Of a stretch of DNA of 64,000 bases, positions 20,126-28,874 are shown piece after piece (the first letter of the stretch is position 1; every line of letters starts with the position of its first letter). The stretch spans positions 1 to 64,000 of the forward strand of contig NZ_MPTA01000003.1 in the NCBI RefSeq assembly GCF_001939075.1. Direction: 5' to 3'. A program made the position numbers and the translations under genes. The notes under the pieces were generated by a model. The model ran no database searches, was not told where the DNA came from, and saw only the letters and a program-made list of their open reading frames with translations. The stretch is from Paenisporosarcina indica. GTDB lineage: Bacteria; Bacillota; Bacilli; Bacillales_A; Planococcaceae.

Positions 20126-20248
20126 ACTTATCACCTCGTGTTCTTTACTTCTAACAGTATACACGTATTTGTTGAGACATTCATTAGCCTACACTCGCGT
20201 ATATTCGGGTACTATACAAATAACAAGATGAATGAAGGAGGACTAAAA

Positions 20249-21148
20249 ATGAAAGTAGCAATTACTGGAGGAAGTGGATTTGTCGGACAAGAGCTAACCA
20301 AACAATTGACAGAAAATGGCCATGAAGTTTATATCCTCACGCGATCTAATCATCCTTCAAACGCACCAATACATATGGTGAAATGGTTATCAGATGACGC
20401 GAATCCAGAACAATATTTAAATGGAATTGATGCGTGGATTAATTTAGCAGGCGTTTCGATTAATGAGGGTCGCTGGACAGAACAACAAAAACTAAACATT
20501 TACGACAGTCGGATGAAAGCTACAGATGAAGTGCTTTATTTGCTGGAAAAAGTTAAACAGAAACCCTCTGTTTTAGTAAATGCTAGTGCCATAGGTATTT
20601 ATCCACCTTCCGAACATGCTACTTATACTGAAAATTCACTACAACATGGGACAGATTTCCTAGCAAAAACAGTGACGGATTGGGAAGAAAAAGCTTCTGT
20701 AGCCGAGAAATTCGGGATACGTGTGGCATCTGGACGCTTTGGCATCATCCTAGGAAAAGAAAGTGGGGCACTTCCATTGATGGCACTTCCCTATAAAATG
20801 GGGGTTGGTGGTCGAGTCGGATCAGGAAAACAATGGGTATCTTGGGTGCATGTAACCGATGTCGCAAAAGCAATTTTATTTGTGATTGAACATAAGGATT
20901 TTAAAGGTCCGTTTAATGTAACCTCTCCAGACCCAAAACAAATGAATGAATTTGGAACAATTTTAGGTGATGTTTTACATCGACCGCATTGGATGCCAGT
21001 TCCATCCTTTGCCTTGAAACTAGCATTAGGAGATAAAAGTCAACTTGTATTAGAAGGTCAACATGTTTTGCCTGAAAAATTATTGACTCATGGATTTAAA
21101 TTTACTTTTCCTGATTTACGCAATGCTCTACAAAACATTTATGCATAA
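20249..21148 (+). CDS. yfhF: SDR39U1 family epimerase YfhF
   Basis: The 299-residue protein is an atypical short-chain dehydrogenase of the TIGR01777/SDR39U1 family. The N-terminus MKVAITGGSGFVGQELTKQL carries the NAD(P) glycine motif, and the NASAIGIYPPS segment and C-terminal DUF1731-like tail (GQHVLPEKLLTHGFKFTFPDL) are typical. The substrate is unknown. ATG 20249 follows GGAGGACTAAAA; the reading frame is open far upstream (to 20012) but overlaps recX there without a site. It is divergent from recX and ends at a strong terminator. Confidence 0.9.
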   Translation: MKVAITGGSGFVGQELTKQLTENGHEVYILTRSNHPSNAPIHMVKWLSDDANPEQYLNGIDAWINLAGVSINEGRWTEQQKLNIYDSRMKATDEVLYLLEKVKQKPSVLVNASAIGIYPPSEHATYTENSLQHGTDFLAKTVTDWEEKASVAEKFGIRVASGRFGIILGKESGALPLMALPYKMGVGGRVGSGKQWVSWVHVTDVAKAILFVIEHKDFKGPFNVTSPDPKQMNEFGTILGDVLHRPHWMPVPSFALKLALGDKSQLVLEGQHVLPEKLLTHGFKFTFPDLRNALQNIYA

Positions 21149-21160
21149 TTCTTAGAAGAC

Positions 21161-21195
21161 AACGCAACCTATGAGAAAAGAAAGGTTGCGTTTTT
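21161..21195 (+). terminator. Terminator of yfhF abutting the pdaA start codon
   Basis: AACGCAACCT and AGGTTGCGTT form a perfect 10-bp stem with a 12-base loop and T tail; the tail ends at the base before the pdaA ATG. Confidence 0.85.
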
Positions 21196-21999
21196 ATGTG
21201 GTGGAAACATTTATTAGCAATTACAACTTCAGTATTAATCATAGTACTAGGATTGATGTTTAATCCATTCAAAGTGGAGGCTGAATCACTTCATTGGGGA
21301 TTCCAAAAAGCCAAGCAGGAACAACAAGCCCAAGCTGGTAGTGCATTCGATGGAATCTTAAAAAAATATGGTGCATTTTATAAAGGTTCCCCGGACGAAA
21401 AAGTACTGTACCTGACTTTTGATAGTGGTTTTGAAAATGGATATACGGCAACCATACTAGATACGTTAAAAAAAGAAAAAGTGCCCGTTACTTTTTTTCT
21501 AACGGGTCATTATTTACGCAGTGCGGATGATTTGGTGAAGCGAATGATAAAAGAAGGGCATGAAATTGGTAACCATTCCTATGGTCATCCGAACATGGCA
21601 AATTTGTCAGAAGCCCGAATGAAAGAGGAATGGGAAAAATTCGATCAACTCTTAGCAGAGAACACCAATATAGAGCGCACACGATTTGTACGCCCTCCTG
21701 CTGGTGTATTTAGTGAAAATCTACTTGCCTATGGAAATGAACTTGGGTATCGACATGTATTTTGGTCAGTAGCATTTGTTGATTGGCATGCTGATCGCCC
21801 CCAAGGGAAAGCATATGCATATAACCATTTAATGAGTCAAATACATCCGGGAGCTATTATTTTGATGCATACTGTTTCTCCAGATAATGCACAAGCTCTA
21901 CCCGATTTTATTCGCGATGCAAAAGCTAAAGGGTATACATTCTCATCGATAGAATCTCTTTATAATAAAGCAATGGATTTCCCGGTTTCTTTTCATTAA
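21196..21999 (+). CDS. pdaA: Polysaccharide deacetylase PdaA (muramic delta-lactam formation)
   Basis: The 267-residue secreted or membrane-anchored NodB-type deacetylase removes N-acetyl groups from muramic acid, a step in making spore-cortex delta-lactam. An N-terminal hydrophobic helix (residues 5-22) precedes the NodB domain: TFDSGFENGYT (motif 1), GNHSYGHPNM (motif 2, metal histidines), RPPAGVFSEN (motif 3) and ILMHTVS. The order and spacing are those of PdaA. The only start giving the signal helix is ATG 21196, whose weak site AAAGG lies inside the 3' arm of the preceding terminator. B. subtilis pdaA (yfjS) is also close to yfjO and yfh genes. Confidence 0.9.
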   Translation: MWWKHLLAITTSVLIIVLGLMFNPFKVEAESLHWGFQKAKQEQQAQAGSAFDGILKKYGAFYKGSPDEKVLYLTFDSGFENGYTATILDTLKKEKVPVTFFLTGHYLRSADDLVKRMIKEGHEIGNHSYGHPNMANLSEARMKEEWEKFDQLLAENTNIERTRFVRPPAGVFSENLLAYGNELGYRHVFWSVAFVDWHADRPQGKAYAYNHLMSQIHPGAIILMHTVSPDNAQALPDFIRDAKAKGYTFSSIESLYNKAMDFPVSFH

Positions 22000-22050
22000 C
22001 CACATTGTCCTATATACTATAGTCACAAGTAGTAAAGGACGTGAAGAAAT

Positions 22051-23421
22051 TTGTCACAAACACTAATAGAAGTCGGTCAAAAATTCCCTTTGACAATTAA
22101 GCGACTTGGAATAAACGGAGAAGGCATTGGCTATTTTAAACGCAATGTAGTCTTTGTAAAAGGGGCACTTCCAGGAGAAGAAATTACCGCTCAAGTACAA
22201 GTTGTAAAACATAATTTTGCAGAAGCAAAAGTACTGCAGATTCGCAAAGCTTCCCCACATCGACAAGCGGCACCTTGTGCTGTTTACGAGACATGTGGAG
22301 GTTGTCAGTTGCAACATATGACGTATGAGCAACAACTGATTGAAAAACGTGATTTAATTGTTCAATCACTTGAACGTTATGTTAAGGACTTAGCTCCTCA
22401 TATCGACGTTCGTCCAACAATAGGTATGGAAAACCCATGGCATTACCGTAACAAAAGCCAGTTCCAAGTCCGTAAAGAAGGCAAAAAAGTACACGCGGGA
22501 CTTTATTCTGAAGGAACCCACGAACTTTTAAACATAGACGAGTGTAGAGTTCAACATCCAAACACGACTCGAGTAACCAATGAAGTGAAACGCATTTTGG
22601 AAAAGCTTAAAATACCCATTTATGACGAAGAAACACGTAATGGTTTAGTCAAAACAATTGTGGTGCGAACTGGTATCCAAACTGGTGAAATCCAGTTAGT
22701 GCTTGTTACCACTCTTGCCGAATTGCCAAAACGTCAGTTGCTTATCGATAAATTAGCTGCAATTGATCCTACAATTGTATCGATTGTCCAAAACGTTAAT
22801 CCTAAACAAACTTCGTTGATTTTTGGAGATCGCACAATTGTTCTTCATGGTAAAAAAACACTGCATGAAGAACTAGGTGAACTGTCATTTGATTTGTCAG
22901 CTAGGGCCTTTTTCCAATTGAATCCTACCCAAACCGTACGTTTGTATAATGAAATTAAATCTGCTGCTGCCTTAACCGGTCAGGAAACGATTGTAGATGC
23001 TTACTGTGGCGTAGGAACAATCGGTTTATGGTTAGCGGATCAAGCAAAAGAGGTACGTGGAATGGATATCAATTCTGATAGTATTTTCGATGCTAAGAAA
23101 AATGCTGAACAACATGGCTTTACACACGCTACCTATGAAGTCGGGACAGCTGAAGAGTGGCTGGCTAAATGGAGTCGTGATGGATTCTCAGCAGACGTCC
23201 TAACAGTCGATCCACCGCGTACTGGATTAGCTGATAGTCTCTTGCAGACAATTATCAATGTGCGACCAAAGCGATTTGTCTATACATCATGTAATCCTTC
23301 CACACTTGGAAAAGATTTAATGACATTATCCAAAGTGTATGATATTGAGTATATCCAACCGGTTGACATGTTCCCTCAAACCGCACAAATTGAAAGCGTC
23401 ACTCTATTAGTTCGAAAATAA
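22051..23421 (+). CDS. 23S rRNA (uracil-5)-methyltransferase, RlmCD/RumA type
   Basis: The 456-residue enzyme methylates uridines in 23S rRNA using S-adenosylmethionine. It has an N-terminal TRAM domain (residues 8-65), a cysteine cluster CAVYETCGGCQLQH for a 4Fe-4S centre, the SAM motif DAYCGVGTIGLW, DPPRTGL, and the catalytic cysteine in YTSCNPSTL. The start is TTG 22051 after AAGGACGTGAAGAAA. Position next to pdaA resembles B. subtilis yfjO; whether it methylates one or both of the two known sites is not visible. Confidence 0.92.
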   Translation: MSQTLIEVGQKFPLTIKRLGINGEGIGYFKRNVVFVKGALPGEEITAQVQVVKHNFAEAKVLQIRKASPHRQAAPCAVYETCGGCQLQHMTYEQQLIEKRDLIVQSLERYVKDLAPHIDVRPTIGMENPWHYRNKSQFQVRKEGKKVHAGLYSEGTHELLNIDECRVQHPNTTRVTNEVKRILEKLKIPIYDEETRNGLVKTIVVRTGIQTGEIQLVLVTTLAELPKRQLLIDKLAAIDPTIVSIVQNVNPKQTSLIFGDRTIVLHGKKTLHEELGELSFDLSARAFFQLNPTQTVRLYNEIKSAAALTGQETIVDAYCGVGTIGLWLADQAKEVRGMDINSDSIFDAKKNAEQHGFTHATYEVGTAEEWLAKWSRDGFSADVLTVDPPRTGLADSLLQTIINVRPKRFVYTSCNPSTLGKDLMTLSKVYDIEYIQPVDMFPQTAQIESVTLLVRK

Positions 23422-23463
23422 AAAGCTGATCGGAATGTCATATCATTCCAATCAGCTTTTTTC
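23421..23463 (+). terminator. Terminator of the rRNA methyltransferase gene
   Basis: AAAGCTGATCGGAATG pairs with CATTCCAATCAGCTTT (one mismatch) and is followed by six T. Confidence 0.92.
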
Positions 23464-23548
23464 GTTTATCTAGGATTAGTTTGATTCATTGTAGGGAATA
23501 ACGTCAATAAGTAAATTAGTAATGAAAAGGCTTATGGGAGGTATTTCG

Positions 23549-24403
23549 ATGAAGTGGAAAGGTCGAGGGCAAAGCGCCAACGTCGAGGACCGCCGTGGTC
23601 GACGTGGAGGTTTAGGTGGAATAGGAATTGCTGGTGGTGGGATTGGCTTAGTCATAGTGATTATCATGACATTAATTGGTGGAGGCAATCCAGGAGATAT
23701 ACTGAACAACATCCAAGGCACCAGTAACAATACAGAAATTCCCTATGAGGAAAGTGAACAAGAAAAAGAATTAGCAGATTTCGTATCAGTTGTATTGGCT
23801 GATACCGAAGTCGTGTGGAGTGAGCTTTTTACTCAACAAGGGATAGATTATCAAGTACCTGTAATGGTTTTATATAACGATCAGGTCCAGTCCGCTTGTG
23901 GCACTGCTGGGGCTTCTGTAGGTCCATTTTATTGTCCAGGTGATTATAAACTATATATTGATCTTAGTTTTTATGATGAGTTGGAACAAAATTTCAATGC
24001 TCCTGGTGACTTTGCGATGGCTTATGTTGTCGCTCATGAAGTCGGCCATCACGTTCAGACATTGCTGGGAACCAATCAAAAAGTAAATGACCTGCGTAAC
24101 AAACTCAGCGAAGAAGAGTTTAATCAGTACTTAATTCGTCTTGAGTTACAGGCAGACTATTTTGCCGGAGTATTTGCCCACTATGCTGAAGGCCGGGGTT
24201 ATCTTGAAGTTGGGGATATTGAGGAAGCGATCACTGCAGCAAGCGCCGTCGGTGACGACAATATCCAAAAGAAAGCTCAAGGCTATGTAGTCCCTGAAAG
24301 TTTTACACATGGTACTTCTGAACAACGTATGCGATGGTTCAAGAAAGGATTCGAATCCGGCACAATCAAGGATGGGGATACTTTTAAAGCGAAAAATTTA
24401 TGA
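23549..24403 (+). CDS. Neutral zinc metallopeptidase, YpfJ/KPN_02809 family
   Basis: The 284-residue protein has a charged N-terminus (RGQSANVEDRRG is a family hallmark), a glycine-rich transmembrane helix (about residues 27-50) and an extracellular peptidase domain with HEVGHHVQTLLG as the zinc site and LELQADYFAGVFAHY, whose glutamate is the likely third ligand. Two cysteines (CGTAGASVGPFYC) are likely to form a disulfide. The substrate is unknown. Start ATG 23549 has GGGAGG seven bases upstream; the frame from 23522 lacks a site. Confidence 0.88.
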   Translation: MKWKGRGQSANVEDRRGRRGGLGGIGIAGGGIGLVIVIIMTLIGGGNPGDILNNIQGTSNNTEIPYEESEQEKELADFVSVVLADTEVVWSELFTQQGIDYQVPVMVLYNDQVQSACGTAGASVGPFYCPGDYKLYIDLSFYDELEQNFNAPGDFAMAYVVAHEVGHHVQTLLGTNQKVNDLRNKLSEEEFNQYLIRLELQADYFAGVFAHYAEGRGYLEVGDIEEAITAASAVGDDNIQKKAQGYVVPESFTHGTSEQRMRWFKKGFESGTIKDGDTFKAKNL

Positions 24404-24497
24404 TCATATAAATTCCCCTAAATAATGCAGCAAGTTCAAACGGTGTACTTGTATTGTTTATCAAATGTCTTTTCAATGTAACTTGAGTAATCAAATA

Positions 24498-24542
24498 AAA
24501 GATACCTCCAATCAGTTACTTAACTGTTTGGGGGTATCTTAG
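24498..24542 (-). terminator. Probable terminator of the racemase operon
   Basis: AAGATACC..CCAA..CAGTTA pairs with TAACTG..TTGG..GGTATCTT, a long imperfect hairpin; on the minus strand TCTTTTATTTG follows. It lies about 95 bases after the racemase stop. The rest of 24404-24637 shows no gene. Confidence 0.6.
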
Positions 24543-24637
24543 GATTAAGAGGAATATAAGATGTGATAAAAGAGGGAGAAATCGAAGATTATTAAACTTC
24601 AAAATATATTTTAAAAGTTATCGACGTTGATTCTCTC

Positions 24638-25714
24638 TTATAAGGTATAAATATATTTCTTGAAAATATTTGGGGAGGACATGACTGAAAGCATTGCACC
24701 GTAATTGACGAAAAATGCGACTTCATCACCCACTAATAGATTCACTTTTTTCGCGTCCAGAACTGTATGATCGCTGCTAGAACCAAGTATGTCCAAGTCC
24801 AGCTTAGGTGTCAGCCCTGAAATAAGTGCATCCTGAAACCCAACGCCCAAAATAGCCCTGCGAATGTTGCCTCGCTCTTCAAACTGTGGGAAGATTCCCA
24901 AGACATTCTGGGCAATTTCACCATAAGGCACTGAAGGCTTAATCTTTGATTCGATGACTTCGGAGACAAAGGTGAACGCATCGGTGTAAAGACCCGCGAT
25001 GGCTTTCCGAGAAAGGGTTTCCCTTCCAAGGAGGATGGCTTCGCCCAATCTTAGATTGTTAATGCGTCCAGAACTTTCGGTCGCCATCAGCCAACTGTGA
25101 TTGGCTGAATTACCACCGGATACAAAAGAAAGGGACAAAGAGAATCTCTCCTCAATTTGGACAGCAAGAGAAGAAAGCTTCTTCATCTTGTCTTCGTCGG
25201 GCTTGACCCCACCAAAACATGCATAGTTTGCGCCGATGCCCACGAGATCGATTCCGGGTAACTCCAATACTTTTTGGATGAACGATTCCAAATCCTCTGG
25301 CATTATTCCTTCTCTTAAATCACCCATTTCCACCATCAAAATGATTTTGTGCATTTTTTTTCGATTTAGTGCGATGTCTGAAAGTCTTTTGATGATTACG
25401 AGCTCCGTGTTCAGGCTGATATCCGCATAGTCGACGACGGATTCAACTTCACTTAGAGCCGGTGACCTCAACAATACATATTCGGCACCAATTTTTGCAT
25501 CACGCATTTTCTTCAGGTTTTTCAGTTTGGAGTCCCCAAGAATCTGTATGCCCTGAGCGACCAAAACTCGTGCAATTTTTGGACTCCCGCAAACACCTTT
25601 TGTCACTGCCATGAGCCCCACTCCTTTTGAGTCGTAAAGGTTCAAAAGAATATCAGCATTATGTGCGATTTTTGCCAGATTGATTTCAATCCTTGGTGCA
25701 ACGTTTCGGATCAA
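24638..25714 (-). CDS. PLP-dependent amino acid racemase, ornithine-racemase-like (alanine racemase N-terminal fold)
   Basis: The 358-residue protein has the fold-type III PLP barrel: Lys39 in AVTKGVCG is the likely PLP lysine, SGGNSANH and RLGEAILLGRE line the phosphate pocket, and VGIGANYACFGGVKP is characteristic of the Orr/YhfX-like group rather than of Alr. It would interconvert L- and D- forms of an amino acid such as ornithine, alanine or a glutamate derivative; the substrate is not visible. It starts with TTG 25714, whose bases overlap the DUF1611 stop codon (TTGA), with no good site of its own, so it depends on coupling. Base composition looks more GC-rich by eye than flanking genes, hinting at transfer. 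Confidence 0.82.
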   Translation of the reverse strand: MIRNVAPRIEINLAKIAHNADILLNLYDSKGVGLMAVTKGVCGSPKIARVLVAQGIQILGDSKLKNLKKMRDAKIGAEYVLLRSPALSEVESVVDYADISLNTELVIIKRLSDIALNRKKMHKIILMVEMGDLREGIMPEDLESFIQKVLELPGIDLVGIGANYACFGGVKPDEDKMKKLSSLAVQIEERFSLSLSFVSGGNSANHSWLMATESSGRINNLRLGEAILLGRETLSRKAIAGLYTDAFTFVSEVIESKIKPSVPYGEIAQNVLGIFPQFEERGNIRRAILGVGFQDALISGLTPKLDLDILGSSSDHTVLDAKKVNLLVGDEVAFFVNYGAMLSVMSSPNIFKKYIYTL

Positions 25715-26799
25715 TTGACAAGTACGTTCTTTTGTTGGCTCGCGAGGGAAGGAAAGACTTCAAAAATACTTTCTACAAGCTTTTCACTGCCATGTTTTAA
25801 CACATCCATAGTCGGCAGACCGAGTTGCTGTTCATACTCTCTAACTACGTTATTGATTTCTTTATCCGACATGTTTTCGTGATTGATTGTAATTGCCACG
25901 ACTTTGGAACCTGAAAAACTTTCGATTAGCTCAATTTCACTTTTTATAGTCGGCATAGGCATGAAAGGGAAATCTCCAAGGTTTTTTCGTTTTGGCGGAT
26001 GCTGAACGATGACGGCTCCCGGTCTTGAACCCTTAAGAATTCCGCTTGAACTGATATAGGCTGGATGACTTAAAGCTCCCTGTCCTTCCACGATGATGAT
26101 GTCCGGATTTTCTTCGTCATGGGCTTTCATTATTTCATTTTCAATCTCACCGGTTATATATTGCGAAGGAATAGCGTCGATGGCTACACCATATTTCGCT
26201 CCCTGAATCAATCCCGTTTGTCCGGTCGCTATGAACGCCACGGTCAATCCTTTGTCTCTCAATGCACTTTCAAGTATGACTGATGTCGTTCTCTTTCCTA
26301 CCGCTCCATCCGTCCCAAGTACTGCTACTATTGGGGTATGAATATGCAGAATCCGACCAGAAAATAGATGTAAATCTTTTTTCAATGGCGGCATCCGAAC
26401 ATCCTCAATATGGACTCCATACATAGCAGCAGATGCCATGAATTCCTCATCTTCTGTTAGAAACTCATGCATTGGATTTACAATGTTCATGCCTTGTTTC
26501 ATGGCTTTAAGAATGATTTCTCTCTCAGTTTCTTTTAGAAAAGCGTCCGCAGGTGCAATGCCATAGATGAACTTGTTAGGTACTTGCTTAAGTTTTTGCA
26601 GAGCATTTTCCAAACTCACAAAAATTGGGATCCCGTTATTTACACCTTCTAAAAATTCTCCAGAATCCATTCCTGCCTTCGTACTATCAATAACCCCGAC
26701 TATTTCATATTTACCTGAAGTTCGTATTAGTCCGTTCGCGGTTTTTCCATCCATATCTCCAAAATTGTTTTCACAATAAATAAGCGCAGTTTTTTTCAT
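25711..26799 (-). CDS. DUF1611 family protein, possible D-amino acid N-acyltransferase (DgcN-like)
   Basis: The 362-residue protein has an N-terminal Rossmann-like domain (residues 4-145) and a C-terminal P-loop domain with GTDGAVGKRT (about 162-171), TGQTG (192-196), VEGQGALSHPAY (237-248) and NHENM. These are the two parts of DUF1611. Family members named DgcN are described as N-acetyltransferases acting on D-glutamate beside an N-acetyl-D-glutamate racemase; whether this one does the same is inference. Start is ATG 26799, seven bases after GGAGG (a second ATG at 26802 is possible). It is the first gene of the operon, behind a leader of about 165 bases that can fold. Confidence 0.8.
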   Translation of the reverse strand: MKKTALIYCENNFGDMDGKTANGLIRTSGKYEIVGVIDSTKAGMDSGEFLEGVNNGIPIFVSLENALQKLKQVPNKFIYGIAPADAFLKETEREIILKAMKQGMNIVNPMHEFLTEDEEFMASAAMYGVHIEDVRMPPLKKDLHLFSGRILHIHTPIVAVLGTDGAVGKRTTSVILESALRDKGLTVAFIATGQTGLIQGAKYGVAIDAIPSQYITGEIENEIMKAHDEENPDIIIVEGQGALSHPAYISSSGILKGSRPGAVIVQHPPKRKNLGDFPFMPMPTIKSEIELIESFSGSKVVAITINHENMSDKEINNVVREYEQQLGLPTMDVLKHGSEKLVESIFEVFPSLASQQKNVLVN

Positions 26800-26865
26800 C
26801 ATTTTTCCTCCAATCATTCTTTTTCCGTCCACGTTCTAGGAAGAAAGTTGAATATCGTTGGAAAT

Positions 26866-26940
26866 AAAAAAATACCTATATAATTTCTAGAACACAGACA
26901 GCCAATCGGCAAAGATTCTAAAAAATGCAAGGTATTTTCC
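26866..26940 (-). promoter_or_regulatory. Structured leader of the DUF1611-racemase operon, candidate riboswitch or attenuator
   Basis: On the minus strand AAAATACCT (26930-26938) pairs perfectly with AGGTATTTT (26869-26877), enclosing about 52 bases that include TAGAA/TTCTA and GCC-GATT-GGC mini-stems. The closing 3' arm runs into TTTTTTTATTT, so the outer stem resembles a terminator. No known riboswitch class was recognised. The remaining intergenic DNA to 27225 shows nothing further. Confidence 0.45.
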
Positions 26941-26967
26941 ATGATATACAGTTGTTTCCATATAATT

Positions 26968-26976
26968 ATTATAGCA
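26968..26976 (-). promoter_or_regulatory. Extended -10 promoter of the DUF1611-racemase operon
   Basis: On the minus strand TGCTATAAT is a consensus extended -10 element. No good -35 hexamer is present, which extended -10 promoters can lack. Confidence 0.55.
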
Positions 26977-27225
26977 CAGTTACAGTTTGGTTGCTTAGAA
27001 GAATTCTGTAGTATTCGGGAACTAACCATCCTCGTCATTCTTCTTTAGCAGTTTCCCGTTCCTATGAATCTGTCCACGACACTAAGTAGGATCCCAATAC
27101 CTATTCATATTTATTCATTACCAAGTAATTTAAATTCACCTGGTTACTTAGATAGTTTGAAGACATATTAATTCACAATTCTCTTCTGCTTTCCAGTATC
27201 TATTACTAAATTTCTAAATTGATTT

Positions 27226-28404
27226 TCACATCAATTGAATTTGCTTTTTTTTCGGTTGCGCCAAACTAAGTAGACTTAATGTCAGTAAAAACAAAGATAC
27301 GAGCCATAAAAAACTGACTCCTTCAACCAGCTCCAAAAATAGTCCACCCATAAATGGACCCGATAGACTACCTAGACTGAAGAAAATCCCACATAATAAA
27401 TTCCCCGTTGGTAATAATGTTTTTGGGGTTAAATCGGTCATATAGGAAATTCCAAGGGAAAATGTAGAACCTACACATAAACCAGCGAGTAAAAACGCCC
27501 CAATAAGTGTCCACATATTATTTTCTAGGAGTGCCGCTCCACCAAAGGAAAAAGCACCACCAAATAACGCAAAGAGTATCACTTTTTTTCGGCCGATTCG
27601 ATCACTCAAAGCACCTAGTGGTAACTGCGATAAAATTCCACCTGTCGAAAATGCTGCCAGAATCATTGACACCATCGACACATCGACTTCATTTCTTAAA
27701 GCATATACCGGGAAAATAGCATGTAGGCTAGACTCCAAAAAACCATATCCAAAAGGAGGAATGAACGCTATCCATGCAAATCCAATCGTTGCCCCAAAAC
27801 GAGCCCACGTCCCTCGCATTGTTGAGGTTTCATGCATATGCCCTGGAAAATCATTGTCCAGGAAAAATACAAGTGACCAGGCAGACAAACATAGAACACC
27901 TGATACGATAAATGGTAATCCCTCAAAAACATTCACGAGAGGTACAAATAAAGGGCCTGCTGCAAACCCCACACCAAAAGATAAACCGTACAAAGCAATG
28001 TTTCTCCCTAAACGCTCTTTAGACGAAAAACTTGTGATCCATGTTTGCGTTGAAAAATGAAGTGCATGGTCTCCGATTCCTATTAGCAATCGTAAAATAA
28101 ACCAAAATATAACGCTTTTCCATAAAGGAAATAATAAGAGTGAGACAAAAACTAATAGACCTCCCACAACGATGATTGGTTTGTACCCAAACTTCCGTAA
28201 GGGTTGCTCCATAAATGGTGAGATTAATATTGTTCCTATGTATAAACCAGTTGCATTTAATCCATTTAATGCAGATGATAATCCATCTTGCTCAAAAATA
28301 ATCGAGATTAGTGGCAACAACATGCCTTGAGAAAATCCTGAAATGGATACAATAATGACAAGAATAATAAAACGTCTTTTTTCCATTGAAGTAAAATGAT
28401 TCAT
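27226..28404 (-). CDS. MFS efflux transporter
   Basis: The 392-residue membrane protein has the 12-helix major facilitator pattern, with the inter-helix motif GALSDRIGRKKVILF between helices 8 and 9 and a short N-terminal cytosolic end. It is most like drug or metabolite exporters of the YfkF/YttB kind; neighbouring yfk homologues make orthology to yfkF possible, at low confidence. ATG 28404 follows GGAGGCATCTT. It is preceded by a 400-base leader with an intrinsic terminator, suggesting expression by attenuation. A weak hairpin (27217-27239) overlaps its stop codon. Confidence 0.88.
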   Translation of the reverse strand: MNHFTSMEKRRFIILVIIVSISGFSQGMLLPLISIIFEQDGLSSALNGLNATGLYIGTILISPFMEQPLRKFGYKPIIVVGGLLVFVSLLLFPLWKSVIFWFILRLLIGIGDHALHFSTQTWITSFSSKERLGRNIALYGLSFGVGFAAGPLFVPLVNVFEGLPFIVSGVLCLSAWSLVFFLDNDFPGHMHETSTMRGTWARFGATIGFAWIAFIPPFGYGFLESSLHAIFPVYALRNEVDVSMVSMILAAFSTGGILSQLPLGALSDRIGRKKVILFALFGGAFSFGGAALLENNMWTLIGAFLLAGLCVGSTFSLGISYMTDLTPKTLLPTGNLLCGIFFSLGSLSGPFMGGLFLELVEGVSFLWLVSLFLLTLSLLSLAQPKKKQIQLM

Positions 28405-28551
28405 AAGATGCCTCCTGTACCGTTAAATCGAAAGAGTGATGTCTTTTGATTTCGTTCGATACAATTTTAGCATAATAAAAAAAGAATCGGTGCATTAACT
28501 TGGATAAGAATGTAATTGAACCTCTAGAAAGCTAGAAAACTTTTAGACAAT

Positions 28552-28760
28552 ATAAAAGGCTCAGTCTAAGATCTGCGAACAGATGATTGGCTGAGCCTTC
28601 TAAATATCACTAATTTCGAATTGAGTATCCATATATCGATTCACGGCTGTTGTGCCGGTGAAATGTCCGAACCCCCTCCTTCTGACTGATCAATGTTTTC
28701 GACGGTTAGCTACAACCTCCTTTTCTTGTTGAAGTAAGTTTACTTTATCACGCATTTTAA
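28552..28760 (-). promoter_or_regulatory. Leader and attenuator-like terminator upstream of the MFS gene
   Basis: On the minus strand a hairpin AAGGCTCAG/CTGAGCCTT (28591-28599 with 28556-28564), with an inner ATCTG-TTCG-CAGAT stem-loop and TTTTATATT tail, lies 152 bases before the MFS ATG. Upstream of it are a 21-codon frame (28690-28755, MRDKVNLLQQEKEVVANRRKH) and, in another frame, a 27-codon frame from TTG 28693 to 28610 whose start overlaps the first stop. Two very strong ribosome-binding-like sequences (AAAAGGAGGT and GAAGGAGGGGG) and a CGGC-ACAACA-GCCG hairpin also lie here. This layout fits a leader-peptide attenuator. Confidence 0.5.
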
Positions 28761-28874
28761 ATTTTGTAAATATTCAAAATACACTTTTCTTTAAAATGTT
28801 TCTTATGTCCTACTCGGAGTTGAAAATCCCAAGGAAATGAGCTACGATGTATGTGTAAAGCGAGGTGTTCTCAC

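Noticed and set aside
26840-26960. T-box, SAM, lysine or glycine riboswitch in the DUF1611 leader
   Set aside because: No conserved core of any of these classes was found, so only a generic structured leader is claimed.
26814-27038. 74-codon minus-strand frame upstream of the DUF1611 gene
   Set aside because: It crosses the promoter and the foldable leader and shows no protein-like composition or binding site.
28610-28755. Two certain small protein genes in the MFS leader
   Set aside because: Neither frame has a properly spaced ribosome-binding site, so they are reported only as part of a candidate leader.
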